From assembly GCA_030684645.1 (NCBI GenBank), contig JAUXUF010000094.1, positions 1-64,000 on the forward strand: a stretch of DNA of 64,000 nt. Direction: 5' to 3'. Source of the stretch: Bacteroidota bacterium. GTDB lineage: Bacteria > Bacteroidota > Bacteroidia > Bacteroidales > Prolixibacteraceae. Position numbers and translations under genes: made by a program. The notes beneath the pieces are model-generated. The model did not search any database. It was not told where the DNA came from and worked only from the letters and a program-made list of their open reading frames with translations. Of this stretch, positions 17,118 to 26,269 are shown in pieces (the first letter of the stretch is position 1; each line of letters starts with the position of its first letter).

Positions 17118-18005
17118 ATGAATCAAAATCAAGAAATAAGTACGCATTATCATGTCTATTCCCCAAATGAATCTTCGCCATTGATTGGATCTGTTTTTCA
17201 CTTTTTTTCGAAAAAAACACTTCATTTGCTTGTCCTTTTTATTCTTTTATCCGGTATAAATGTTTTTGGGCAAAAGCTTTTTGACGACAAAACCAAAGAT
17301 CCTGAAATCGGCCTGGTCGAACATTTGGATGAATTTCTTCCTACCGATATCTATCTGATAGATGAGAACAATCAGCGGGTTTGCCTGACCGATCTGATTG
17401 ACAAACCTACCATTATCAATTTCGTTTATTTCCGTTGCCCCGGAATTTGCAGTCCACTCATGGAAGGACTTGCCAATGTGATGGATGCGTCAGACCTTGT
17501 TCCCGGAGTCGATTACCAGGTTTTTACAATCAGTTTTGATCCGCAGGAAACTATTGATCTGGGAATCCGGAAAAAGAACAGCTACCTGAACCTGGTAAAA
17601 AAGAAAGAAATCATTGCAAAAGGATGGAAGTTTTTTGTTTCTGATAGCGCAAGTATTATTAAAGGAACCAATGCCGTTGGGTTTAAATACAAGCGGACAG
17701 GCAAGGATTATGCCCATGCAGCTGCAGTTGCTGTTGTGAGTCCGAAGGGTAAAATCACCCGTTACCTGACCGGAATTTACTTTCTGCCCTTTGATCTGAA
17801 AATGGCAATCATCGAATCGTCAAAAGGAATGTCAGCCCCAACCATTAATAAAATCATGCAGTATTGCTTTTCATATGATCCGATAGGAAAGGCCTATGTT
17901 ATGAATGTAACCAAGATTACAGGAACCTTGATTCTTTTCATTGCCGCATTGTTTTTTCTGGCGCTGATCTTCAAACCAAAAAGAAAAATAAATAAACATA
18001 TTTGA
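17118..18005 (+). CDS. SCO1/SenC/PrrC family copper chaperone
   Basis: SCO proteins deliver copper to the CuA centre of cytochrome oxidase. The thioredoxin-like domain carries the copper-binding CPGIC motif (Cys about 106 and 110) and the distal His in YAHAAAV (about 199). An N-terminal hydrophobic segment (about residues 34-52) anchors or exports the protein, and a second helix (about 268-287) sits near the C-terminus, so it is probably held at both ends. It ends 3 bp before the oxidase subunit I gene. Confidence 0.92.
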   Translation: MNQNQEISTHYHVYSPNESSPLIGSVFHFFSKKTLHLLVLFILLSGINVFGQKLFDDKTKDPEIGLVEHLDEFLPTDIYLIDENNQRVCLTDLIDKPTIINFVYFRCPGICSPLMEGLANVMDASDLVPGVDYQVFTISFDPQETIDLGIRKKNSYLNLVKKKEIIAKGWKFFVSDSASIIKGTNAVGFKYKRTGKDYAHAAAVAVVSPKGKITRYLTGIYFLPFDLKMAIIESSKGMSAPTINKIMQYCFSYDPIGKAYVMNVTKITGTLILFIAALFFLALIFKPKRKINKHI

Positions 18006-18008
18006 TTT

Positions 18009-19622
18009 ATGCAAACAGCAGCTCAAATCCCGCACGATGTAAATTACCTCGAATACAAGGGGAAATACAAGGGAATATTTAGTTGGATTTTCTCGACCGA
18101 TCACAAGCGTATCGCGCTATTGTACCTATACTCCATGATGACAATGTTCGTCGTTGGTGTGTCATTGGGACTGGCCATGAAACTTGAATTAATTGCTCCG
18201 GGGAAAACCATAATGGATCCGCAGACATACAATGCGTTATTTACGGTTCATGGTGTAATCATGATTTTCATGATTGTAATTCCTGGTCTTCCGGCAGTAT
18301 TTGGAAACTTTATGCTGCCCATCATGATCGGGGCCAAAGACGTGGCATTCCCGAAAGTGAATTTACTGTCGTGGTATTTTTATGTACTGGGGGCAGTATT
18401 GGTCATTTCATCAGTTCTATTCGGAAATGGAATACCAGACACTGGCTGGACTTTTTACGCGCCATACAGTTTTAAAACAGGGACCAACCTGTTGCCCGCC
18501 ATTTTTGGGGCATTTGTACTTGGGTTCTCTTCCATTTTAACCGGATTGAACTTTATTGTCACCATTCACCGGATGCGTGCACCGGGCATGACCTGGTTTA
18601 AAATGCCCCTGTTTCCATGGTCATTATACGGAACTGCCTGGATTCAGCTGCTGGCTACGCCGGTAGTGGGAATCACCCTTGTCCTGGTTGCTCTGGAACG
18701 AATCTTTAGCATAGGCGTGTTTGACCCTGCACTTGGGGGCGACCCGGTTTTGTATCAGCATTTATTCTGGATTTATTCGCATCCGGCAGTTTATGTTATG
18801 ATTCTACCAGCCATGGGCGCTATTTCTGAAATTATTCCGACCTTCTCGCAAAAACATATTTTTGGATACAAGGCAATTATTGCATCGACTTTGGCCATCG
18901 CCTTTGTTGGCTATTTTGTATGGGGTCACCATATGTTTACTTCAGGAATGAGCGGCACGGCCCAATATACTTTTTCGATTTTGACATTCATTGTGGCCAT
19001 ACCCAGTGCAATCAAAGTTTTTAACTGGATTTCGACCATGCACAAAGGTTCAATCAATCCCGACATTCCTTTTTTATGGGCAGTGACCTTTATTTTCGTT
19101 TTTATGATCGGCGGTTTCTCAGGGCTGGTTTTGGGCGCTTTGGCAACCAATGTTTACGTACATGATACCGCTTTCGTGGTGGCACACTTTCATTTCATCG
19201 TTTTTGGTGGTGTAGGATTTGCTTTTTTTGGTGCCATGCATTATTGGTTTCCCAAAATGTTTGGCCGCATGTACGATAAAGTCTGGGCCAAAGTTGGCTG
19301 GGCCTTTTTCACCGTCGGATTCCTCACCTTGTATTCACCGATGTTTTACCTTGGTATGATTGGTATGCCCCGTCGCTATTACGATTATTTACCAGAATTC
19401 CACGCGGCGAATATTCTTTCGACACTCGGTTCATGGGTCATGACTTTTGGCTTGCTGATCATTATTATCAACCTGTTCCGTTCGGCTAAAAACGGGGCCA
19501 TTGCTCCAATAAATCCATGGAACGGAAAGACACTCGAATGGACAGTGCCCTCGCCGCCCCCGGTTGAGAATTTTGATGAAATACCAGTTTACGGTGAAAA
19601 AGACGGACCTTACGAATATTAA
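18009..19622 (+). CDS. ctaD: caa3-type cytochrome c oxidase subunit I
   Basis: Catalytic heme-copper subunit, 537 residues with about 12 helices. Ligands visible: TVHGVIMIF (low-spin heme His), HPAVY (CuB His and the cross-linked Tyr), WGHHMFTSG (two CuB His) and AHFHFIVFGG (heme a3 and a His). The D-channel helix reads IYSHPAVYVM (from about 255): the usual Glu of A1 oxidases is absent and a Tyr-Ser pair precedes the His. This is the YSHPXV motif known from A2-type enzymes such as the Rhodothermus marinus caa3 oxidase. Confidence 0.96.
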   Translation: MQTAAQIPHDVNYLEYKGKYKGIFSWIFSTDHKRIALLYLYSMMTMFVVGVSLGLAMKLELIAPGKTIMDPQTYNALFTVHGVIMIFMIVIPGLPAVFGNFMLPIMIGAKDVAFPKVNLLSWYFYVLGAVLVISSVLFGNGIPDTGWTFYAPYSFKTGTNLLPAIFGAFVLGFSSILTGLNFIVTIHRMRAPGMTWFKMPLFPWSLYGTAWIQLLATPVVGITLVLVALERIFSIGVFDPALGGDPVLYQHLFWIYSHPAVYVMILPAMGAISEIIPTFSQKHIFGYKAIIASTLAIAFVGYFVWGHHMFTSGMSGTAQYTFSILTFIVAIPSAIKVFNWISTMHKGSINPDIPFLWAVTFIFVFMIGGFSGLVLGALATNVYVHDTAFVVAHFHFIVFGGVGFAFFGAMHYWFPKMFGRMYDKVWAKVGWAFFTVGFLTLYSPMFYLGMIGMPRRYYDYLPEFHAANILSTLGSWVMTFGLLIIIINLFRSAKNGAIAPINPWNGKTLEWTVPSPPPVENFDEIPVYGEKDGPYEY

Positions 19623-19639
19623 TAATTGGATACTACTTT

Positions 19640-20260
19640 ATGGAACATGTAACACAACATTCAGATCCGCATTACGATCAGGAAGCTTCCAAATTGGGAA
19701 TGTGGCTTTTTATATTCACCGAACTGCTCCTGTTTGGAGGCTTGTTCATTGTTTATTCGATTTACCGGTTCCTGAATCCTGAAGCCTTTCAATTGGCTGC
19801 ACAGGCACTGAATCCGGTTATTGGAGCTATCAACACCATCATTCTGCTGGTGAGCAGTATGACGATAGCCATGTCAACTTCAGCGCTTCAGAAGAAGAAC
19901 AAAGGCCTAACGGTGTTTTTGCTGGAAATCACCATAATGCTTGCGCTGATTTTCCTGATCAACAAATATTTTGAATGGGGAATAAAATTTGATCATGGAA
20001 TATGGCCAGGATCGGAACATATGATTAATGATATGAGCAAAGGCGAAATTCTGTTTTTCGGACTCTATTTTGTCATGACAGGTCTTCATGCGCTACACAT
20101 CATTATTGGTATGATCATTATTATTGTGGCTCTGAACAAGGTTCAAAAAGGAACGGTACACGCTGATCGTCCATCGTTGCTCGAAAATGCCGGTTTATAC
20201 TGGCACCTTGTCGATTTGATCTGGATATTCCTGTTCCCTTTGTTCTATTTAATACACTAA
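19640..20260 (+). CDS. ctaE: Cytochrome c oxidase subunit III
   Basis: A 206-residue membrane protein with five helices, the length of the short bacterial form. SKLGMWLFIFTELLLFGGLF at the start and GLHALHIIIGMI (about residues 152-163) are family signatures; YWHLVDLIWIFLFPLFYL closes the protein. Subunit III stabilises proton uptake into subunit I. It is 17 bp downstream of ctaD. Confidence 0.95.
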   Translation: MEHVTQHSDPHYDQEASKLGMWLFIFTELLLFGGLFIVYSIYRFLNPEAFQLAAQALNPVIGAINTIILLVSSMTIAMSTSALQKKNKGLTVFLLEITIMLALIFLINKYFEWGIKFDHGIWPGSEHMINDMSKGEILFFGLYFVMTGLHALHIIIGMIIIIVALNKVQKGTVHADRPSLLENAGLYWHLVDLIWIFLFPLFYLIH

Positions 20261-20276
20261 GAAAAAGCTTTTCAAG

Positions 20277-20561
20277 ATGGAAAATGAAAAACATCATATC
20301 GTACCATACAGGGTGTACTTTTATATCCTGTTGGCGCTGATTACCCTTACATTTGGGTCGATTGGGATTACCCATATCAACGTTGGAGAATATTCTGTTT
20401 TAGGTGCACTCATCTTCTCGACCATAAAATCATTTCTTGTTTTAACCTGGTTTATGCACCTGAAGTTCGACCAACCCTTTCTGCGCATCATGGTAGGTTT
20501 TGTTGCCCTGGTGTTCTTAGCAGTTATATTCATTACATTTTTAGATTACTATTACAGATAA
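20277..20561 (+). CDS. Cytochrome c oxidase subunit IV (prokaryotic type)
   Basis: A 94-residue protein with three hydrophobic helices. The middle one contains STIKSFLVLTWFMHLKFD, the conserved region of the small subunit IV/CtaF family found with bacterial caa3 and bo3 oxidases. Its place between subunits III and II supports the call. Confidence 0.88.
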   Translation: MENEKHHIVPYRVYFYILLALITLTFGSIGITHINVGEYSVLGALIFSTIKSFLVLTWFMHLKFDQPFLRIMVGFVALVFLAVIFITFLDYYYR

Positions 20562-20567
20562 AAGCTT

Positions 20568-21512
20568 ATGTATATCTTATCAAATACTGCAAATGCATCC
20601 AATTTTGTGGCGGGGGTGGACAAAGCCTTTTTACTCATCATGGGTATTTCCTTTGTTTTTCTGATTGGGCTCACGTTTACCATGTTGTATTTCGTTTTCA
20701 AGTACAACCACAAAAAAAATCCGGTTGCAACCCAGATCAAAGGAAGCACAAAGCTTGAAATTATCTGGACCGTAATTCCTACCATCCTGGTTTTAATCAT
20801 GTTTTATTACGGCTGGGCTGGTTGGGCGCCAATGCGAACAGCGCCGAAAGACACCTTCAACATTACGGTTACCGGCCGGATGTGGAATTATACATTCGAT
20901 TACGAAAACGGCAAAAAAACGGATACACTTTATGTGCCCCTGAACAAAGCCGTAAAAATGAAACTGATTTCACTCGACGTCATTCATGGATTCTACATTC
21001 CGGCATTCCGGATCAAAGAAGATGTGGTTCCCGGCAGAGAAAAAATGGCCTGGTTTATTCCTGAACGGGAAGGACTTTTCGAATTGTTCTGCTCCGAATA
21101 CTGTGGATTAGACCACTCGTACATGTACACCTATGTAAAGGTTATGCCTGAAGAGAAATTTAATTCCTGGTATGCCGATACCATAAAACATGTGGAAGTA
21201 GCCGTTGATTCTCCGACTGCCAACGGAAAGCGGATCATGAAAAACATTGGTTGTTTTGCCTGCCATAACACTGACGGCACCAAACTGGTCGGACCATCAT
21301 TCAAAGGAATATACGGACATCAGGTTACTGTAACAACAGGCGGAAACGAGCGGGAAATTACTGTCGATGATGAATACATCAAACGCTCCATTTATGAACC
21401 GAATGCTGATGTGGTAAAGGGTTTTAACAAAGGTTTGATGTTGTCATACACCGGCCAGCTTTCGGAAGACGATGTGAAACAGATTACAGAATACCTGAAA
21501 ACGCTTAAATGA
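20568..21512 (+). CDS. ctaC: caa3 oxidase subunit II with fused cytochrome c
   Basis: Subunit II accepts electrons at the CuA centre and passes them to subunit I. Two N-terminal helices are followed by the cupredoxin domain with DVIHGFYIP (first His) and CSEYCGLDHSYM (from about 175: two Cys, His, Met), a complete CuA site. A C-terminal cytochrome c domain has CFACH (about 229-233) and a Met in GLMLSY, making this a caa3 enzyme. It overlaps the next gene by 4 bp (ATGA). Confidence 0.96.
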   Translation: MYILSNTANASNFVAGVDKAFLLIMGISFVFLIGLTFTMLYFVFKYNHKKNPVATQIKGSTKLEIIWTVIPTILVLIMFYYGWAGWAPMRTAPKDTFNITVTGRMWNYTFDYENGKKTDTLYVPLNKAVKMKLISLDVIHGFYIPAFRIKEDVVPGREKMAWFIPEREGLFELFCSEYCGLDHSYMYTYVKVMPEEKFNSWYADTIKHVEVAVDSPTANGKRIMKNIGCFACHNTDGTKLVGPSFKGIYGHQVTVTTGGNEREITVDDEYIKRSIYEPNADVVKGFNKGLMLSYTGQLSEDDVKQITEYLKTLK

Positions 21513-22384
21513 CCAGATCAAGGCTAATTTACTGGATAAAAATAATAGCAGAACTGGGCAAAGTACGTATTTCTTTGCCCATTGCTTTATCCGCACTTAC
21601 CGGATATACCTTGCAAACAGGAAGGTTCGATGATCAAGCCTGGATGCTGATGGCTGGAGTTTTCCTGATGTCATGCAGTTCTGGTGCCATCAATCACATT
21701 CAGGAATACCAAACTGACGCACTGATGCCAAGGACGAAAAACCGGCCAATACCATCAGGAAAAATCAGTTTGAAAGGTGCGGTACTGGTAGCTATTTCCT
21801 TTCTTATCTATGGCGCTTTTATATTAATTGCCAACTTCCCATTAATCGTATTTCTAACCAGTTTACTGACTTTACTGGCATACAACGCCATATACACCCC
21901 GCTTAAAAAAGTTACCGCCTTTGCAGTTGTTCCCGGTTCGCTGGTTGGAGCTCTGCCCCCTTACATTGGCTGGTTTGCCGGTGGAGGTGATTGGATGAAC
22001 GGACCTATTTTCTGGATAGCTTTGTTCTTTTTTATCGGACAAATTCCTCATTTCTGGTTGTTATTGCTCATGTTTGGAAAAGAATATACGCTCGCCGGAT
22101 ATCCAAGCCTGAATTCGGTATTTAGCGACAACCAGATTAAGCGGTTAAGCTTTACCTGGATTCTGGCCACCATCGCCACTGCGTTTATCGTTTCTATTAA
22201 AGTCCTGGAAAACTCAACGACCCTGTTCTTTCTTTTGATCTATATTTTCTATGTACTGTTTTCACTTTCGGCAAGCATACTGGTCAAAAAAGACATTCAG
22301 GCACGTCCGGCTTTTCTGAAACTGAATTTCCTTTATCTTTTGATGATGATCATTCTGATTGTCGATAGTCTTTCCAGAAGCTAG
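21509..22384 (+). CDS. ctaB: Protoheme IX farnesyltransferase
   Basis: A UbiA-family membrane prenyltransferase that converts heme b to heme o, the precursor of heme a. The first Asp-rich site is altered to NHIQEYQTDALMPRTKNRPI (about residues 59-78), as normal for heme O synthases, and YTPLKK (about 129) follows. It is translationally coupled to the subunit II gene. No heme A synthase (CtaA) is seen in the window. Confidence 0.93.
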   Translation: MTRSRLIYWIKIIAELGKVRISLPIALSALTGYTLQTGRFDDQAWMLMAGVFLMSCSSGAINHIQEYQTDALMPRTKNRPIPSGKISLKGAVLVAISFLIYGAFILIANFPLIVFLTSLLTLLAYNAIYTPLKKVTAFAVVPGSLVGALPPYIGWFAGGGDWMNGPIFWIALFFFIGQIPHFWLLLLMFGKEYTLAGYPSLNSVFSDNQIKRLSFTWILATIATAFIVSIKVLENSTTLFFLLIYIFYVLFSLSASILVKKDIQARPAFLKLNFLYLLMMIILIVDSLSRS

Positions 22385-22467
22385 AAAGTCAGTCCTGTGA
22401 CTGCCTTCTTTTAAACAAATGCTTCATTCACTTGTTTCATTACCAAAACTATAATACCAAAATCATC

Positions 22468-22929
22468 ATGTTTTATATCGGATTTTTTTCAGGGATTGTT
22501 ATTATCGGGCTATTTTTAACTTTTATATTTCCCAGAATGTTGTTTTCAGTGAATGAAAGCAAATACGATTTCGACCAGACAGCCGAAATCCTTTCTGAAT
22601 CAGTAAAAACGAATGATTGGCGAATGCCCCATCAGTATGACCTTCAACAAATCATGGCCAACAACGGGTTCGAGGTAAAACCGGTAAAAGTATTTTCGAT
22701 ATGCAAGCCCGATATAGCTGTTCAGATTTTGAAAACCGACAACGACAGGCATATCGCTTCGATGATGCCTTGCCGTGTTGCCATTTATGAGAAATCGGAC
22801 GGAAAAACGTATATTTCACGGATAAATGCCGGTATGTTCGCTAAGTTGCTGGTAGGGAAAGCCAGCATGGTGATGGCCGATGCAGGAGTAGGCAGCGAAA
22901 CAATTCTGAAATCAGTGATAAAATCTTAA
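22468..22929 (+). CDS. DUF302 domain protein with N-terminal membrane anchor
   Basis: The ATG at 22468 gives a 153-residue protein; the frame also runs upstream to a TTG at 22432, which is less likely because the hydrophobic helix begins at the ATG. After the anchor comes the DUF302 domain with VFSICKPDIAVQIL, MMPCRVAIYEK and ISRINAGM, a fold also found in proteins that handle small molecules or metals. It lies downstream of the oxidase operon. A role in metal handling is a guess. Confidence 0.8.
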   Translation: MFYIGFFSGIVIIGLFLTFIFPRMLFSVNESKYDFDQTAEILSESVKTNDWRMPHQYDLQQIMANNGFEVKPVKVFSICKPDIAVQILKTDNDRHIASMMPCRVAIYEKSDGKTYISRINAGMFAKLLVGKASMVMADAGVGSETILKSVIKS

Positions 22930-22991
22930 ATTTATCGATTGTTTGTTCAATACCTGAAGTCTTTTTAAACTATTCATAAAAATTACAAATC

Positions 22992-23309
22992 ATGAAAAAA
23001 TATTTATTAATTGCACTTGTTAGTCTGGCAATTGGTGCCTGTAACTCACCACAGAAATCAGCTGATAAAAGCAAAGCTCCGGTTGTTATGGTTGAAGCTA
23101 ATCTTAAAATTGAAGGAATGACCTGCACCGGATGCGAACAATCGGTTGCCAAAGGAGTCAACCAATTGGCTGGTATTGATAGTATTAGCGCCAACCACCT
23201 GGATTCAACGGCCTTTGTCAGGTTTGATGCATCGCAAACCGATTTGACAAAAATTACTGAAGCCATTGAAAAACGTGGTTATCAAGTGGTTGCCAGCGCA
23301 AAAGAATAA
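22992..23309 (+). CDS. Heavy-metal-associated (HMA) domain lipoprotein
   Basis: A 105-residue protein with a lipoprotein signal (LAIGAC, Cys about 17) and one HMA domain with MTCTGCEQSV carrying the CxxC copper-binding pair. It would be a periplasmic or outer-membrane-anchored copper carrier. Position right after two copper oxidases suggests a role in copper delivery or buffering. The operon ends directly after it. Confidence 0.88.
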   Translation: MKKYLLIALVSLAIGACNSPQKSADKSKAPVVMVEANLKIEGMTCTGCEQSVAKGVNQLAGIDSISANHLDSTAFVRFDASQTDLTKITEAIEKRGYQVVASAKE

Positions 23310-23336
23310 GTCAACTGGCAAAAGTATTTGAAGATT

Positions 23337-23367
23337 TAAAGACGCTCAATATCAGCGTCTTTTTTCG
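23337..23367 (+). terminator. Terminator of the oxidase gene block
   Basis: AAGACGCT / AGCGTCTT stem with a 7-nt loop, followed by a run of T. Confidence 0.85.
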
Positions 23368-23536
23368 TTAGAAATGGATTATCCGGAATAGATTCAGCAA
23401 CCTTGTCAGTCAAACGGACGATCACCTGAACATCAAAACTGAAAGTCTCAGAAGTCTATTGAATCGTATCTGCCATTATTGACTTTGATTCCGGCCCTTC
23501 CGAATCTGAAATAGGTCTTCGGTGTTTACGGAATAA

Positions 23537-24829
23537 TCAGGTGTTTTTCAAAACACTTTCATAAACCACCACCATTTTTTTAGCCTGGTGGTGAATGTCA
23601 AAATGTGCTTTCACTCCGGAAAGTCCGGCAGTACTTAATGACTGGAGTTTCTCTCCGTTTAAAATGAGAGACCCCAAAGCGTCGGCTAAATGCGAAGGAA
23701 TATTTTCAGCATAAATCAGTCCTCCTCCACTTGTTTCAATCACTTCCGGGAATGCCCCCAAAGCGGGCTGAACCATTGGTATTCCGGAGGCCATTGCTTC
23801 GAGCATATACAAGCCAAATGCTTCGCCATTCAGCACCGGAACAGAAATCAGACGAACAGAATCGAAGAATTTCTGCCTTTCTTCTCCTTCAAATTCTTCT
23901 ACCCAATAGACCTCATCATCCAATCCGGCATTTGACAGTTTATGTTTCTGTTCTTTAATAAAGTGCAGGTCATCACCGGTTTTTCCTCCGGTAATTTTTA
24001 ATTTCACGGTGGAATATTCCGGATTTTTCCGGAGAATAATAAACGCATCGACCAAAACCGCCAGTCCGTTTTCTTCGCACATCCGCGATAGATAACCAAT
24101 TACCGGTTCTTTTTCCATAATATTTTTGGGCAAATAATCAGCAGGATCAACACCGATATGAACGGTGTGCATCTGCTCTTCCTCAACAGTCATTTTTTCA
24201 TGAATCTCAGCTGCATAATAATCACTAACCGAAATAAATGCATCAACATCGGCTCCACGTTCGCTCATTAAATCCCAAACTTCTTTGCGGTATTTATCTT
24301 CCATCACATCCACCCAAACATCTTCGTCCTGAAGAGAACAAACCACCGGTATATTCATCCGTTGTTTGATCCGCCGTGCAAGACCAAGCAGCAAGGCATT
24401 CGACAAATGAACTACATCCGGTTTCGCTTCATCGGCCAGCCAGTCAACCATACGCTCCAGCTCTTCCTTTTGCTGACCTTCTTCGCCCAACAGCATCGAA
24501 ACGGTCATGTCTTCCAGTCCGCTGGCACGCGTCGATCCAGCTTTGTGCGCAGCAAACTGAAGGACACTTTTCGAATCCAACGCATTTTCGATAAAAGCCG
24601 GCATGTGCCTGAAAATCGGAAAGCGCTGCTTCAGATAAAGGTTTACCGCGCCATAAAAAACCGGCACATCGTTCAGATCGTGTGCATCGTCGAACAGAGG
24701 CAAATACATTGGAACTTTGATTACCTGATGCCCCAGGTCTTTCAGCGCCTTGACATATTTGCTGTCGCGAAGGCAGTTTCCGCAGTAGAAACTACCGCCA
24801 GAACCGGGAATAATGTGTGCTATTTTCAT
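23537..24829 (-). CDS. Glycosyltransferase family 4 protein
   Basis: A 430-residue GT-B glycosyltransferase. The N-terminal acceptor domain starts MKIAHIIPGSGGSFYCGNCL, with a Gly-rich loop. The C-terminal donor domain has VIGYLSRM, and EAFGLYMLEAMASGIPMVQP (about residues 335-355), the E-x7-E motif that binds the nucleotide-sugar in GT4. Its sugar and acceptor are unknown. It is followed downstream by a propeller protein on the same strand (70 bp gap). Confidence 0.85.
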   Translation of the reverse strand: MKIAHIIPGSGGSFYCGNCLRDSKYVKALKDLGHQVIKVPMYLPLFDDAHDLNDVPVFYGAVNLYLKQRFPIFRHMPAFIENALDSKSVLQFAAHKAGSTRASGLEDMTVSMLLGEEGQQKEELERMVDWLADEAKPDVVHLSNALLLGLARRIKQRMNIPVVCSLQDEDVWVDVMEDKYRKEVWDLMSERGADVDAFISVSDYYAAEIHEKMTVEEEQMHTVHIGVDPADYLPKNIMEKEPVIGYLSRMCEENGLAVLVDAFIILRKNPEYSTVKLKITGGKTGDDLHFIKEQKHKLSNAGLDDEVYWVEEFEGEERQKFFDSVRLISVPVLNGEAFGLYMLEAMASGIPMVQPALGAFPEVIETSGGGLIYAENIPSHLADALGSLILNGEKLQSLSTAGLSGVKAHFDIHHQAKKMVVVYESVLKNT

Positions 24830-24898
24830 ATATCAGTGTCTGGTTGTCAAATAAATCAGATATCGGTCAAATCAGAATTTAAGGCGTAATCAGGTCAC

Positions 24899-26173
24899 TC
24901 ATTTCCCAATCCGGTATAAAAACTTGTCTGTCCGTAAAATGATGTTGTCGCGAACAATCGCCGGAGTCGCCTTGATCATTCCGTCCAACGGATTTTCGGC
25001 TAGCAGCTGAAAACTCAATCCCGGTTTAATCACATAAGTTTTCCCTTTCACGCTGAATAAATAAATGTTTCCGGAGGCATACAAAACGGAAGCATTGAAC
25101 TGATCTTTCAGCTTGGTTTTCCAGATCACTGCACCGTTTTTGGCATTCAGGCAAGTTAGGTCGCCACGCTCGTGGACCATGTAAATCAGGCTATCGACAA
25201 TCACCGGTGTTGAAATTTGAGGAACATCCACTCCGGTTTCCCAGGGAACATGCGTTTTGGTGACATCACCTGTTCCACTTGGATCGACTGCAAGCAAACG
25301 GGCATAAAAAGTTCCTCCTTCCGGAAACATCCAGCCTGAATTGACAAAAACCATTCCTGCGTAACTCAAAGGCATACTGACGGTGGAATCACCTCCATAA
25401 AAAACCTGCCAGATTTCCTTTCCTGTTTCAGGTTCATAGGCAATACATAGCTGAGCCCCATTGCTGATCAGCTGATCTTTGCCGTTGACTTCGACCACTA
25501 TTGGCGTACAATAGGCTTTTCGGTAAACGGGTTCCACATCCTTGTAAAACTCCCAAGGTCTTGTAGTTTTCCAAACGGTTTTCCCGCTGAACTTATCCAA
25601 AGCTATCAGGTATTGAACATCCGTTCCTTCAATATGCAGAATCAGCAGATTTTTATAGATGATTGGCGAAGATGCAGCTCCCTGCATGTGCTCACAATTC
25701 AGGTCGGTGCGGGTCCAAACGATTTTGAAAGTCTGTGTATTGATGCATGCAGTTCCGTAGGTTCCAAAATGCACATAAACGAAATCCTCTTCAATACAAG
25801 GAGTTGGAGTGGCATAACTGTTGGTTGGGTGAATGTGCTGAACTTCAGCTGGCTTAAAAAGTGATACTTCTTTCAGAATTTTTCCTGAATCATAATCGGT
25901 ACAAACGACAAACATTTCCTCACCATTTTGAGTTGCAGAACTGGTCCAAACCTGACCACCAAAAACGACCGGTGACGACCAGGCTACTCCCCGAATCTCA
26001 GTCTTCCAAAGAATAGCACTGTTTTCGCTCCAGCTAACCGGAGCGTTTTTGCTAAGCGAATGCCCGTCGAGTTTGCTTCCACGAAGATGTGTCCAGTTTT
26101 CCTGGCCTTGGGCCAATAATCCGGAAGTAACACAGATAGCAAGGAATAGAAGGGTAGAAAGTTTTCGGTTCAT
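24899..26173 (-). CDS. Exported PQQ-like beta-propeller protein
   Basis: The start at 26173 gives a signal peptide (RKLSTLLFLAICVTSGLLAQ), so the protein is exported. The rest is a set of beta-propeller blades, each with the signature A-x-D-x-x-S/T-G-x-x-x-W: for example ALDKFSGKTVWKT, AYEPETGKEIWQ and CLNAKNGAVIWKT. These PQQ-like repeats here lack an obvious enzymatic domain, so a scaffold or sensing role is more likely than dehydrogenase activity. The family often appears in planctomycete-like and Bacteroidota genomes as outer-membrane or periplasmic proteins. Confidence 0.85.
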   Translation of the reverse strand: MNRKLSTLLFLAICVTSGLLAQGQENWTHLRGSKLDGHSLSKNAPVSWSENSAILWKTEIRGVAWSSPVVFGGQVWTSSATQNGEEMFVVCTDYDSGKILKEVSLFKPAEVQHIHPTNSYATPTPCIEEDFVYVHFGTYGTACINTQTFKIVWTRTDLNCEHMQGAASSPIIYKNLLILHIEGTDVQYLIALDKFSGKTVWKTTRPWEFYKDVEPVYRKAYCTPIVVEVNGKDQLISNGAQLCIAYEPETGKEIWQVFYGGDSTVSMPLSYAGMVFVNSGWMFPEGGTFYARLLAVDPSGTGDVTKTHVPWETGVDVPQISTPVIVDSLIYMVHERGDLTCLNAKNGAVIWKTKLKDQFNASVLYASGNIYLFSVKGKTYVIKPGLSFQLLAENPLDGMIKATPAIVRDNIILRTDKFLYRIGK

Positions 26174-26226
26174 TGGTTTTGGTTTTTGGGAAGTACGAAT
26201 ATGCTGATTTTTTATCAAAGGCAAAA

Positions 26227-26259
26227 ACTCATCCGATGACTCAGAGTCATCGGATGAGT
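26227..26259 (-). terminator. Terminator of pepD with perfect 15-bp stem
   Basis: ACTCATCCGATGACT pairs perfectly with AGTCATCGGATGAGT around a 3-nt loop. On the minus strand the stem runs into TTTTTG, so it ends transcription from the dipeptidase gene just upstream. Confidence 0.8.
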
Positions 26260-26269
26260 AAACAACATC

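Noticed and set aside
16833-17225. Minus-strand frame of 130 codons upstream of the SCO gene
   Set aside because: Composition is Phe/Leu/Ser-rich without motifs, it overlaps the start of a well-supported gene and lies in AT-rich intergenic DNA.
22389-22412. Short stem CAGTC-CTGT-GACTG after the heme farnesyltransferase gene
   Set aside because: Only five pairs in the clear stem and no real T-run; not enough for a terminator call.
22432-22467. TTG start for the DUF302 gene
   Set aside because: The ATG at 22468 directly precedes the membrane helix; the added residues are unlike the family.
24362-24889. Plus-strand frame of 175 codons
   Set aside because: Fully antisense to the glycosyltransferase gene, whose motifs are clear.
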